DNA of 64,000 nucleotides. It comes from a virus. The translations under genes and the position numbers were made by a program. A model generated the notes under the pieces. It was not told the origin of the DNA and did no database searches. It saw only the letters and a list, made by a program, of their open reading frames with translations. Positions 50,962 through 58,153 of this stretch are shown piece by piece; positions within the stretch are counted from its first letter, which is position 1, and each line of letters begins with the position of its first letter. The stretch covers positions 62,001-126,000 of the IMG/VR virus record IMGVR_UViG_3300044712_001937; one strand, given 5' to 3'.

Positions 50962-51399
50962 ATGGATATTGAAAAATTTAAAAAACATTTGGATGAATGG
51001 ATTGAATCTCCAAGTGGTAAAGCTTATATTGAAAAAGAACGAAAGGAATATGAACTAAAAATTCAAAGATATAATAGTTTTACTGATTGGCTTAAAACAA
51101 ATAGTTTTGATAATTTATTGTATCGTTTAATTATTAAACACGATGAAGAATATAGAGCTAAATGTTATGAAAATGGTTATGAACCATATCCAAATCATGT
51201 TTTACAATTTATTATTGATTATGCTTTTACTTTCGGCAAAAAAGTGAATAAAAAAATCATTAAAAAAAATAAACTCGATTCAGATTTTCCATATGATATT
51301 ACAGAATTTGAAGGTTTTTATTTTCAAATTATATATGGACAGGGTAGTATTGTTAGAATTTATAATCGAGATGATACAAGATTATTGTTGCAAATATAA
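50962..51399 (+). CDS. Hypothetical protein
   Basis: 145 residues from ATG 50962. Helical N-terminus MDIEKFKKHLDEWIESPSGKAYIEKERKEYE and a beta-rich end FEGFYFQIIYGQGSIVRIYNRDD. The stop overlaps the next start by one base. A family known from many phages; no function. Confidence 0.55.
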   Translation: MDIEKFKKHLDEWIESPSGKAYIEKERKEYELKIQRYNSFTDWLKTNSFDNLLYRLIIKHDEEYRAKCYENGYEPYPNHVLQFIIDYAFTFGKKVNKKIIKKNKLDSDFPYDITEFEGFYFQIIYGQGSIVRIYNRDDTRLLLQI

Positions 51400-51635
51400 T
51401 GTCAAATAAAAAAAGAAATAAAGCTATTCGTGCAAAATACGAATTAGAAAAAGAAAAAAAAGAACATCCTGACTGGTGTTATTGTGATGAACCAGATTAT
51501 GATTTTAATTCTCCAATTGGAAAAACTGAACCAATTGATGGTTTTCCGTATTGGAATTCTGAAAATTATACTCAGGATATTTTTTTATGTAAAAAGTGTT
51601 TAAAAAAACATGTAATAAAAATAGTATTTGCATAA
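51399..51635 (+). CDS. Small zinc-binding protein
   Basis: 78 residues. Cys pairs WCYCDEP and LCKKCLKKH suggest one zinc site. Translationally coupled to the previous gene. The end lies 3 bases before a tRNA. Confidence 0.55.
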   Translation: MSNKKRNKAIRAKYELEKEKKEHPDWCYCDEPDYDFNSPIGKTEPIDGFPYWNSENYTQDIFLCKKCLKKHVIKIVFA

Positions 51636-51638
51636 TTT

Positions 51639-51724
51639 GGCGAAGTGATGGAACTGGTAGACATGCAGGACTTAAAATCCTGTGGTCAGTAATGACCGTG
51701 TGGGTTCGACTCCCATCTTCGCTA
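51639..51724 (+). tRNA. tRNA-Leu(UAA)
   Basis: Acceptor GGCGAAG/CTTCGCT (G1-U72), A73; class II; anticodon stem CAGGA/TCCTG, loop CTTAAAA; T stem GTGGG/CCCAT. Canonical; second Leu(UAA) of the window. Confidence 0.93.
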
Positions 51725-51747
51725 CAAATAAAATTTTAATAGTATTT

Positions 51748-51927
51748 ATGAAAAATAAATTATCTGAACCACCAAAACCTCCTTTATGTAGGATAATAAG
51801 AGAAGGATGTACTCATTTTTGTAATAAATGTCATTCATCGACACCAAGAAGATGGGTTTTGATTGGTAAAAGATATTGTTTAAATCCTGATTGTCAAAAT
51901 TCATATGGCTATAAAGAAAAAGAGTAA
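51748..51927 (+). CDS. Small zinc-ribbon protein
   Basis: 59 residues from ATG 51748. CTHFCNKCHSSTPRRWVLIGKRYCLNPDC holds two CxxC-like pairs. A degenerate late motif overlaps the start codon. Function unknown. Confidence 0.55.
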   Translation: MKNKLSEPPKPPLCRIIREGCTHFCNKCHSSTPRRWVLIGKRYCLNPDCQNSYGYKEKE

Positions 51928-52015
51928 TAATGATTGTGGATGTGGTAAACCAGTTAAAGTTACTGACTCAAGTAATAAAAAAAGTAATTTTAAAAAAATT
52001 ATACCAAAAAAATGA
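51905..52015 (+). CDS. Very small Lys-rich protein
   Basis: 36 residues, MAIKKKSNNDCGCGKPVKVTDSSNKK..., overlapping the previous gene in another frame. CGCGK recalls a half zinc ribbon. Plausible but unproven. Confidence 0.35.
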   Translation: MAIKKKSNNDCGCGKPVKVTDSSNKKSNFKKIIPKK

Positions 52016-52021
52016 AAAAAT

Positions 52022-52102
52022 GTTCTCGTGATGGAATGGTAGACTTGGCAGTTTCAAAAATTGTTGCTGAAAAGCGTGTGGGTTCGAGTCCCACCGGGAA
52101 TA
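52022..52102 (+). tRNA. tRNA-Leu(CAA)
   Basis: Acceptor GTTCTCG/CGGGAAT (G1-U72), A73; class II D arm; anticodon stem GCAGT/ATTGT with wobble pairs, loop TTCAAAA; T stem GTGGG/CCCAC. Confidence 0.82.
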
Positions 52103-52185
52103 CAAAAATAAAATTTATTATTCTCAGTAAAGAAGAAGTTGAGAATGATAGAAGTAAAGCTTATAAATATTTAATTTAAATTTTT

Positions 52186-52428
52186 ATGAAAATTCACTAT
52201 AATCCATACGTTAATAATGATGAAGAAGATTATCCTGAATTTGCTTTATGTGGAACATTAATGCCTCAAGATGGTGGAAATGAAACTAATGATGAAAAAT
52301 TTGTGACATGTAAAAAATGTTTAAAATCAATAAAAAAAATTAATAATTGGAGAGATGAAACTGAAAAATATATATTAAATGATATGCAAGGTTTCGTTGA
52401 TTTTCAAAATAAAAATAATTTAATATGA
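52186..52428 (+). CDS. Small zinc-binding protein
   Basis: 80 residues. ALCGTLMPQDGG and VTCKKCLKSIKK give a CG...CxxC pair typical of small phage proteins. Function unknown. Confidence 0.55.
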   Translation: MKIHYNPYVNNDEEDYPEFALCGTLMPQDGGNETNDEKFVTCKKCLKSIKKINNWRDETEKYILNDMQGFVDFQNKNNLI

Positions 52429-52441
52429 AAAAAATCTTTGA

Positions 52442-52477
52442 ATTCTTGTAGGTACGCTCTAATGCGACCACAAGAAT
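52442..52477 (+). promoter_or_regulatory. Stable hairpin abutting a start codon, overlapped by an 8-codon uORF
   Basis: ATTCTTGT-GGT-CGC pairs with GCG-ACC-ACAAGAAT, about 14 base pairs, ending right at the ATG 52478. A short ORF MKKIFEFL (52425-52451) stops inside the stem, so its translation would open the hairpin. Confidence 0.45.
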
Positions 52478-52780
52478 ATGGGTGGATTAAAAGAAATTGT
52501 AAAATCAACCACAAATCGTGGTGAGTTCAATCGTGCATATAAAATGCATTTAGAACATTCCGGAAAAATTCATTGTTCCAGATGTGGTTATCATCGTGGT
52601 GAAAACGAAGATAATAATTATTATGGAGGTTATAAAAAAACTAATGGTCATTGGAGTATAACATACCCAAATTGGAAATTAGTATCTAAACAACCAAAAC
52701 AATGGATGAAAAAACCAATCAATATTGTGTATGAAACAAGACACAATCGTGAATATGTTGAGATTAAATTCTCAACATAA
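52478..52780 (+). CDS. Conserved small phage protein with zinc knuckle
   Basis: 100 residues. HCSRCGYHRGENEDNNYYGGYKK followed by NWKLVSKQPKQWMKKP is a recurrent phage protein with a CxxC pair. Function unknown. Confidence 0.55.
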   Translation: MGGLKEIVKSTTNRGEFNRAYKMHLEHSGKIHCSRCGYHRGENEDNNYYGGYKKTNGHWSITYPNWKLVSKQPKQWMKKPINIVYETRHNREYVEIKFST

Positions 52781-52784
52781 ACAT

Positions 52785-52855
52785 TGCGATATCGTCTAAT
52801 GGTAGGACACCTCTCTCATAAGGAGTGAATTGCAGTTCGATTCTGCATATCGCAA
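52785..52855 (+). tRNA. tRNA with CAU anticodon (Met or Ile2)
   Basis: Acceptor TGCGATA/TATCGCA, A73; D arm GTC...GAC; anticodon stem CCTCT/GGAGT (one mismatch), loop CTCATAA; T stem TGCAG/CTGCA. T1-A72 rules out a standard initiator pairing; Met or lysidine-modified Ile cannot be told apart. Confidence 0.75.
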
Positions 52856-52879
52856 CAACATTCCAGCATGTTAAAACAA

Positions 52880-52906
52880 AAAAACCCGGATGATACCGGG
52901 TTTTTA
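52880..52906. terminator. Bidirectional terminator
   Basis: AAAACCCGG and CCGGGTTTTT stem between the tRNA and the convergent late gene. Confidence 0.85.
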
Positions 52907-53338
52907 AAATTTAACGTTACATGTTTTTTCTTTAAAATCGAATTCTAATTCGGAGATATATAACGAACTACCTTTAACTAATGTTGGATTAGCAAGTATA
53001 AATTTCCATTCAAAATCATTTATATTTTTTTGTATATTTTCTTGTACAATTTCATCAGTTTGTTTATCTGTATAATTAACATAAAAAATTCCTTCAACTT
53101 TTTCAACATCAACAATAAAATTTTCAATACCCATTTGGTTAAGCCAAAAGCTTACTTTCCAAGTAACATTAATATCACTACCTACAATATCTGAATCATA
53201 TTGAGAAGAGAAACTACTAAAGCCATAAAAATATGAATTTTGTAATTTTTCTGTAAATGTGAATCTATCATCAGTTAAGGCATAACTTTCATTTAGATAA
53301 TTTTGAATTTCTTCTTTAATAATATGTTGTAAACTCAT
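52904..53338 (-). CDS. Late protein with LNE-type N-terminus
   Basis: 144 residues. MSLQHIIKEEIQNYLNESYAL: a helix ending in LNE|S, like a capsid-targeting sequence cut by the prohead protease. The rest is a beta-rich domain without known motif. A late motif lies upstream. Confidence 0.5.
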   Translation of the reverse strand: MSLQHIIKEEIQNYLNESYALTDDRFTFTEKLQNSYFYGFSSFSSQYDSDIVGSDINVTWKVSFWLNQMGIENFIVDVEKVEGIFYVNYTDKQTDEIVQENIQKNINDFEWKFILANPTLVKGSSLYISELEFDFKEKTCNVKF

Positions 53339-53354
53339 TATATTAATTTTTAAA

Positions 53355-53363
53355 TATAAATAC
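53355..53363 (-). promoter_or_regulatory. Late-type promoter motif
   Basis: GTATTTATA on the minus strand, 16 bases before the start at 53338. Confidence 0.55.
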
Positions 53364-53397
53364 TTTGATTATTATTAAAATTAATTTAATATATTTG
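53364..53397 (+). promoter_or_regulatory. Host-type early promoter
   Basis: TTTG at 53364-53367, 22 bases, TATATTTG at 53390-53397; before the gene at 53415. Confidence 0.6.
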
Positions 53398-53414
53398 TCG
53401 ATATTAATAACATT

Positions 53415-53714
53415 ATGACAAAATTTGCGTATAAGTTATTCAGGAAGAAAAAATGTGGTGATATTACGTCATTATTTATCAATAATACAAGAGTCTTACC
53501 ATTAAATACTTGGATTGAAGCTAAAGGATACCCAACGCCCGGTTTTAAATTTAGACCATTTTGGCATTGTACAGAGCAACCAATTGCACCACATTTAAGT
53601 ATGAAAGGTAGAGTTTGGTTAAAAGTAGAAATGGAAGATTTTGAAGAATTAATAAGACCTGAAAATCAAGGTGGAAAATGGTTTTTAGCTAAAAAAATAA
53701 AAATACTAATATGA
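53415..53714 (+). CDS. Conserved phage hypothetical protein
   Basis: 99 residues: FRKKKCGDITSLFINNTRVLPLNTWIEA, then GFKFRPFWHCTEQPIAPHLSMKGRVWLKVEMEDFEEL. I recognise the FRPxWHCT..P.APHLS signature of a common phage family of unknown function. The stop overlaps the methyltransferase start. Confidence 0.65.
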   Translation: MTKFAYKLFRKKKCGDITSLFINNTRVLPLNTWIEAKGYPTPGFKFRPFWHCTEQPIAPHLSMKGRVWLKVEMEDFEELIRPENQGGKWFLAKKIKILI

Positions 53715-54730
53715 TTAAGAAAGAAGAAATTACAGTAAACAAGTCGCATTGGGAAAATATGAATAGTGATGAATTGGAAATATTTGCAAATAAAATATTT
53801 CAATACTATCGTGAAAATGGTTTTCCATATTTTCCTACTGACATTGAAAGTAGGATGAAAGATTTTAACACATTAAAGAAATTTGATTTTTCAAATATTA
53901 TTCAAGATGATGTTGTTAATCAAACAATGCATGGTTTAGGTCTGGCTTGGTCATATTTTCCACATGCTTTTGAAGTGAAATGTGGTAATAAAATGACTCC
54001 TTATGAAGCATTTATAGATGATGAAATATTTATGAGAGTAATACGGAGAAGATTAAAAATGGGTACATATATTAGTGATTCTGGAATTAGAAAAATGTTG
54101 AAATTATTTAGTAATGTTCAAAGTGTTTCCAATTTTAGACCTACTGCAGCAGCAGCTATATATAACACTTTTGCAAAAAACGGTGTGGTTTGGGATATGT
54201 CTGGTGGTTGGGGTGGTAGATTACTTGGTGCAATTGTAAGTAATGTTGGAAAATATATTGCAACTGAACCATCTACTAAAACATACGAAGGATTAAGAAA
54301 ATTAGGTGAAGATTTTGGAAAAGAAAATAAATGGGAAATATATCCTGTTGGTAGTGAAGATTTTTTACCAATTGCAAATTCTTTAGATTTGTGTTTTACA
54401 TCTCCACCATATTTTAACCAAGAAAAATATGCAGATGAGCCAACTCAAAGTTATATTAAATATCCTACTCGTGAAGAATGGATTGAAGGATTTTTAATTA
54501 AAACATTTGAGAATTGTCATTGGGGATTAAAGGATGATGGTTTGATGATTATTAATATTGCTGATGTAATAGGTAGAAATAGTATAAAATTAGAAGAAGA
54601 TACTATCAAATCTGCTGAAAAAGCAGGATTTAAATTAAGGAAAAAATTCTATCTTGCATTATCGAATGTTAATATGAGAAATAAAGAAAATAAACATAAA
54701 TTTGAACCGATGTTCTTATTTACTAAATAA
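53711..54730 (+). CDS. DNA methyltransferase (N4/N6 amino type)
   Basis: 339 residues. SAM-binding motif I VVWDMSGGWGGRLLGA and catalytic motif IV DLCFTSPPYFNQEKY (SPPY), followed by EGYxxx-like ending GLMIINIADVI. It methylates adenine-N6 or cytosine-N4 in DNA, which may shield phage DNA from restriction. The N-terminal ~130 residues (RPTAAAAIYNTF precedes motif I) are unlike standard restriction-modification enzymes, suggesting a phage family. Early promoter via its upstream partner. Confidence 0.82.
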   Translation: MIKKEEITVNKSHWENMNSDELEIFANKIFQYYRENGFPYFPTDIESRMKDFNTLKKFDFSNIIQDDVVNQTMHGLGLAWSYFPHAFEVKCGNKMTPYEAFIDDEIFMRVIRRRLKMGTYISDSGIRKMLKLFSNVQSVSNFRPTAAAAIYNTFAKNGVVWDMSGGWGGRLLGAIVSNVGKYIATEPSTKTYEGLRKLGEDFGKENKWEIYPVGSEDFLPIANSLDLCFTSPPYFNQEKYADEPTQSYIKYPTREEWIEGFLIKTFENCHWGLKDDGLMIINIADVIGRNSIKLEEDTIKSAEKAGFKLRKKFYLALSNVNMRNKENKHKFEPMFLFTK

Positions 54731-54765
54731 ATTATGAAAATTTTGGGGTAATTTTACATTACTTG

Positions 54766-54774
54766 GTATTTATA
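54766..54774 (+). promoter_or_regulatory. Late-type promoter motif
   Basis: GTATTTATA 14 bases before the GIY-YIG gene at 54789. Confidence 0.5.
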
Positions 54775-54788
54775 ATAAAATATTGATT

Positions 54789-55559
54789 ATGAGTATTGGT
54801 ATATATAAAATTACAAATCCTAAAGGAAAAATTTATATTGGACAAAGTATAAATCTTGAAAAAAGAATTAATGATTATAAATATTTGAATTATTCAAAAA
54901 ATCAATATAAATTATATAATTCATTTCAAAAATATGGTATTGATTCACATATTTTTGAAATAATAGAAATTTGTGAAATTCATAATTTAAACAATAGAGA
55001 AAGATATTGGCAGGATTTTTATGATGTTTTACATAATGGTCTTAATTTAATATTAACGACCAATGATAATTGTTTACCAATTGTTTCTAAAGAAACTAAA
55101 GAAAAAATAAAAAAAAGTCTTAATAATTATTTTATTAAATTAGGTACTTTAAAAAGAAATGAAATTTATGGAAAAAGCAGTCGTAAACGAAAAGGATGTA
55201 TAGGATTAAAAGGACGTGTTATTTCTGATGAAACTAAAAGAAAAATAAGTATTGCAAAAAAAGGACATATAGTTTCTGACGATACTAAACTAAAAATTAA
55301 AAACAAAATGATTGGTAGAGAAATTTCATGGAGTAAAAAAATTGGTGATAGTAATCGTGGAAAAAGTAAAAATAAAGGAAAACACTGTAAACCAATAATT
55401 CAATTAAATAAAAATGGAGAAATTTTAAATAAATGGAAAAGTATTTCTCAAGCATCAATTGAAACAAAAATTCCATTTAATTCAATATCTAATTGTTTAA
55501 CTGGTTATTGTAAAACATCAAGAGGTTTTATTTGGAAATATGATAATAATATAGAATAA
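54789..55559 (+). CDS. GIY-YIG homing endonuclease
   Basis: 256 residues from ATG 54789. GIYKITNPKGKIYIGQSINLEKRINDYKY...FQKYGIDSHIFEIIEIC is the catalytic domain; NUMOD3 repeats follow (ISDETKRKISIAKKGHIVSDDTK, GDSNRGKSKNKGKH), and a C-terminal NUMOD1 KPIIQLNKNGEILNKWKSISQASIETKIPFNSISNCLTG. It separates the methyltransferase from the RNA ligase gene. Confidence 0.9.
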   Translation: MSIGIYKITNPKGKIYIGQSINLEKRINDYKYLNYSKNQYKLYNSFQKYGIDSHIFEIIEICEIHNLNNRERYWQDFYDVLHNGLNLILTTNDNCLPIVSKETKEKIKKSLNNYFIKLGTLKRNEIYGKSSRKRKGCIGLKGRVISDETKRKISIAKKGHIVSDDTKLKIKNKMIGREISWSKKIGDSNRGKSKNKGKHCKPIIQLNKNGEILNKWKSISQASIETKIPFNSISNCLTGYCKTSRGFIWKYDNNIE

Positions 55560-56608
55560 TGAATAAAGAATTAAATATATTGCATGAACAAGGTTTATTG
55601 CAAAAACAAGTTCATCCTAATTATAAATTAATTATTTGGAATTATACTCCAAAAGTTAGTTATGAAAAATTATGGAAAACTAATGATTTATTATTAAAAT
55701 GTCGAGGTTTAGTGACTGATTTTCAAGGAAATATAATTGCTAATTGTATTCCTAAATTCTTTAACTATGAAGAATTAAATTATAATGATATTCCTAACGA
55801 ACCTTTTGAATTTACAGATAAAATGGATGGTTCTTATATTAATTTTTTTAATTATAATGGTAATTGGATTTTTTCCTCACGAGGTTCATTTTCATCAGAA
55901 CAAGCTATATTAGCTAATAAAATATTTAATGAAAAATATTTTAATAAAGTAATATTAAATCCAGAATATAATTATATTATGGAATTAATAGGAATTGATA
56001 ACAGAATTGTTATTTATTACCCTAATAATGATTTAGTTTTATTAACTTGTTTTTCAAAAGAAAATAAAGAAATTAATATATATTCTGAAGAATTTAATGG
56101 GTTTAATAAGGTTAAAAAATATGATGGAATAATTGATTATAAAAAAATAAAAGCATTAATTTCTGACGATACTGAAGGATATGTTATTCGTTTTAAAAAT
56201 GGATTTAGAATGAAAATTAAAGGAGATGAATATTGTAGATTACATTCGATAATAACTAATGTTTCGAATATTGTAATTTGGAAACATATGAAAGATGGTT
56301 TACCTTTTGAAGAATTGCTTGATAGAGTTCCGGATGAATTTTATAATTGGGTACTTAAAACTAAAAATGAATTAGAAGATAATTATTATGCCATTGAATG
56401 TCCATTATTAAAAGAATTTGTAGAAATATATTATTTTAATGGTAGTTATAATCGCACAAAATTTGCTAAAGCAGTTTTAGAATCTAAATCTAAACATAAA
56501 TCTATATTATTCTCCTTATTTGATAATAAAAAATATAATCAAGTAATTTGGAAAGCAATTAGACCTACATTTAGTAAGCCATTTCGAGATGGTTATGATA
56601 CGGATTAA
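55559..56608 (+). CDS. RNA ligase, T4 Rnl1-like
   Basis: 349 residues. Nucleotidyl-transfer motif I FTDKMDGSY (KxDG, catalytic Lys), upstream KCRGLVTD, motif III-like FSSRGSF, motif IV EGYVIRFKNG and motif V RMKIKGDEY. Same order as T4 RNA ligase 1, which repairs tRNA cut by host anticodon nucleases. It lies in the tRNA region, with a cREC gene in the same area. The ATG overlaps the previous stop (TAATG). Confidence 0.87.
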   Translation: MNKELNILHEQGLLQKQVHPNYKLIIWNYTPKVSYEKLWKTNDLLLKCRGLVTDFQGNIIANCIPKFFNYEELNYNDIPNEPFEFTDKMDGSYINFFNYNGNWIFSSRGSFSSEQAILANKIFNEKYFNKVILNPEYNYIMELIGIDNRIVIYYPNNDLVLLTCFSKENKEINIYSEEFNGFNKVKKYDGIIDYKKIKALISDDTEGYVIRFKNGFRMKIKGDEYCRLHSIITNVSNIVIWKHMKDGLPFEELLDRVPDEFYNWVLKTKNELEDNYYAIECPLLKEFVEIYYFNGSYNRTKFAKAVLESKSKHKSILFSLFDNKKYNQVIWKAIRPTFSKPFRDGYDTD

Positions 56609-56613
56609 TTGAT

Positions 56614-56641
56614 AAAAGCGAAGGTTTCTTCGCTTTTTTTT
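56614..56641 (+). terminator. Intrinsic terminator after RNA ligase
   Basis: AAAAGCGAAG and CTTCGCTTTT stem followed by T run. Confidence 0.9.
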
Positions 56642-56642
56642 T

Positions 56643-56651
56643 GTATTTATA
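56643..56651 (+). promoter_or_regulatory. Late-type promoter motif
   Basis: GTATTTATA 16 bases before the peptidase gene at 56668. Confidence 0.55.
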
Positions 56652-56667
56652 ATAAAACAATATAGAT

Positions 56668-57474
56668 ATGAAAATAATTAAATTTTTGAAGAAAATTTTT
56701 CCGTTCTTCTTTAAGAAGAAAAAAATAATTAATGTAAAATTTGGATGGAAAAAAGATGATTATGACCCAAGAGATTTTAAATTTAAAATTACAACTCCCC
56801 ATGAATTACCTCCAATGGTTGACCTTAGAAACTTATGTCCACCAGTGTATAATCAAGGAAGTGTTGGAAGTTGTACAGCTAATGCACTTGGTGCTGCATT
56901 TCAATTCGAACAAATAAAACAAAAAAAAGAAGATTTTATTCCTTCAAGATTATTCATTTATTATAATGAAAGAGCTATGGAAGGTACTATTAATGAAGAT
57001 GCTGGTGCAATGATTCGTGATGGTATTAAAACAATGGTTAAAGATGGTGTATGTCCTGAAACTATGTGGGAATACATTGAAAATAGATTTAGAACTAAAC
57101 CAAGTGATAATTGTTATAAAGCTGCACTTGATAATCAAGTATTAGAATATTTAAGAATATCACCGTCTTTATATGAAATTAAACATTGTTTAAATGAAGG
57201 TTACCCAATATCTTTCGGATTTTTAATATATCCTTCTTTTATGGATGGTGATGTTGCTCGTACTGGTATAGCTAATATGCCAAAAAATAATGAGAATTAT
57301 ATTGGTGGTCATGCAGTATTAGCTGTCGGATATGATGATAGTAAAGAAGCATTAATTGTTAGGAATAGCTGGGGTGAAAATTGGGGAATTAATGGATATT
57401 TTTATTTACCTTATGGTTATATTACAACTCCCGAATTATCAAATGATTTCTGGACAATTAGATTGGTGGAATAA
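56668..57474 (+). CDS. Papain-like (C1A) cysteine peptidase
   Basis: 268 residues. Basic hydrophobic N-terminus (MKIIKFLKKIFPFFFKKKK) may contact a membrane. VYNQGSVGSCTANALGAAFQFE holds the oxyanion Gln and catalytic Cys; YIGGHAVLAVGYDD the catalytic His; LIVRNSWGENWGINGYFYLP the Asn. All active-site residues are in place. Substrate unknown: virion maturation, host protein or cell-envelope peptide are possible. Late motif upstream suggests late expression. Confidence 0.88.
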   Translation: MKIIKFLKKIFPFFFKKKKIINVKFGWKKDDYDPRDFKFKITTPHELPPMVDLRNLCPPVYNQGSVGSCTANALGAAFQFEQIKQKKEDFIPSRLFIYYNERAMEGTINEDAGAMIRDGIKTMVKDGVCPETMWEYIENRFRTKPSDNCYKAALDNQVLEYLRISPSLYEIKHCLNEGYPISFGFLIYPSFMDGDVARTGIANMPKNNENYIGGHAVLAVGYDDSKEALIVRNSWGENWGINGYFYLPYGYITTPELSNDFWTIRLVE

Positions 57475-57501
57475 AATAAATTAAAAATATTGTAACTTTT
57501 T

Positions 57502-57533
57502 TTTGGAAGTCTCGTATTTATATCATATATTTG
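57502..57533 (+). promoter_or_regulatory. Host-type promoter of tRNA leader 3, with late motif inside
   Basis: TTTG at 57502-57505, 20 bases, TATATTTG at 57526-57533. The late-type GTATTTATA (57514-57522) lies in the spacer, as in leader 1. Confidence 0.75.
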
Positions 57534-57546
57534 CAGAGTGAATTTA

Positions 57547-57606
57547 ATGAATTCTGTATTTGACTGTTTTGAATGGCGAGGGTCATTAAATTTAATAACA
57601 AAATAA
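57547..57606 (+). CDS. Possible first leader ORF of attenuator 3
   Basis: 19 codons beginning MNSVFDCFEWRG. Its start lies in AATTTAATGA (57541-57550), which pairs perfectly with TCATTAAATT within the ORF. May pre-set ribosome load on leader 3, or be chance. Confidence 0.3.
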   Translation: MNSVFDCFEWRGSLNLITK

Positions 57607-57619
57607 ACAATATAAAGAA

Positions 57620-57709
57620 ATGAGAACATTTGGTACATATTATTACGGTAAAAAATCCTATAAACACCTTATAGGATTCGGGAATTCTATGTCCAAAATG
57701 CAAAGATAA
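57620..57709 (+). CDS. Leader peptide 3 (Tyr/Lys-rich)
   Basis: 29 codons beginning MRTFGTYYYGKKSYKHL. It holds 4 Tyr (codons 7, 8, 9 and 14) and 4 Lys (11, 12, 15 and 26). The array that follows encodes two tRNA-Tyr and three tRNA-Lys. The ORF contains segment A of the attenuator. It sits between a consensus promoter and a terminator 15 bases before the first tRNA. Confidence 0.72.
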   Translation: MRTFGTYYYGKKSYKHLIGFGNSMSKMQR

Positions 57710-57766
57710 CAGCAATGATTTTTGCGTAATGAACTGAAACCCGAATTCGAAAGATTCGGGTTTTTT
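57674..57766 (+). promoter_or_regulatory. Attenuator 3: alternative antiterminator/terminator
   Basis: A GGATTCGGG (57674-57682, in the leader ORF) pairs with B CCCGAATTC (57740-57748) with one G-U. B as AACCCGAAT (57738-57746) pairs with C ATTCGGGTT (57754-57762), followed by a T run: the terminator. Same arrangement as leaders 1 and 2 with different sequence. Confidence 0.7.
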
Positions 57767-57780
57767 GTTTTTATATAAAT

Positions 57781-57863
57781 TGTGTAGATGGTAAATTGGC
57801 TAAATCAGAGGCTTGTAACACCTTCGTCATTCGACTATGTAGGTTCGATTCCTACCTGCACAA
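57781..57863 (+). tRNA. tRNA-Tyr(GUA), first copy
   Basis: Acceptor TGTGTAG/CTGCACA, A73; class II extra arm TTCGTCATTCGA; anticodon region GAGGC-TTGTAAC-ACCTT with one C-A mismatch; T stem GTAGG/CCTAC. Confidence 0.75.
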
Positions 57864-57870
57864 CAAATTT

Positions 57871-57943
57871 GACTTCGTGGCGCAATTGGTAGCGCAATAG
57901 GCTTTTAACCTATGGGTTGGGGATTCGACTTCCCCCGGAGTCA
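57871..57943 (+). tRNA. tRNA-Lys(UUU), first copy
   Basis: Acceptor GACTTCG/CGGAGTC, A73; D stem GCGC/GCGC; anticodon stem ATAGG/CCTAT, loop CTTTTAA; T stem GGGGA/TCCCC. Canonical. Confidence 0.93.
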
Positions 57944-58003
57944 CGGTAGGAAGACTGTTATAATTTCATAGTTCCAAGTAATGGAAAGCATAGAAATTAA
58001 ATT

Positions 58004-58087
58004 GGGAGTGCGCTAACGCTGGAGAGTTAGGTTTGTCTGTAAAACAAATGTCTTTCGGCTGAGTGGGTTCGAATCCCACTACTCCCA
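58004..58087 (+). tRNA. tRNA-Tyr(GUA), second copy
   Basis: Acceptor GGGAGTG/TACTCCC, A73; D stem CTAA/TTAG; anticodon stem TTTGT/ACAAA, loop CTGTAAA; extra arm TGTCTTTCGGCTGA; T stem GTGGG/CCCAC. Canonical. Confidence 0.93.
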
Positions 58088-58130
58088 CAAATTTAATATT
58101 AAAATAGGTGTATTATACCTATGTTTAATA

Positions 58131-58139
58131 GTATTTATA
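58131..58139 (+). promoter_or_regulatory. Late-type promoter motif
   Basis: GTATTTATA 14 bases before ATG 58154; it decides this start against an ATG at 58121 that lies upstream of the motif. Confidence 0.55.
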
Positions 58140-58153
58140 TTAAATTTAATATT

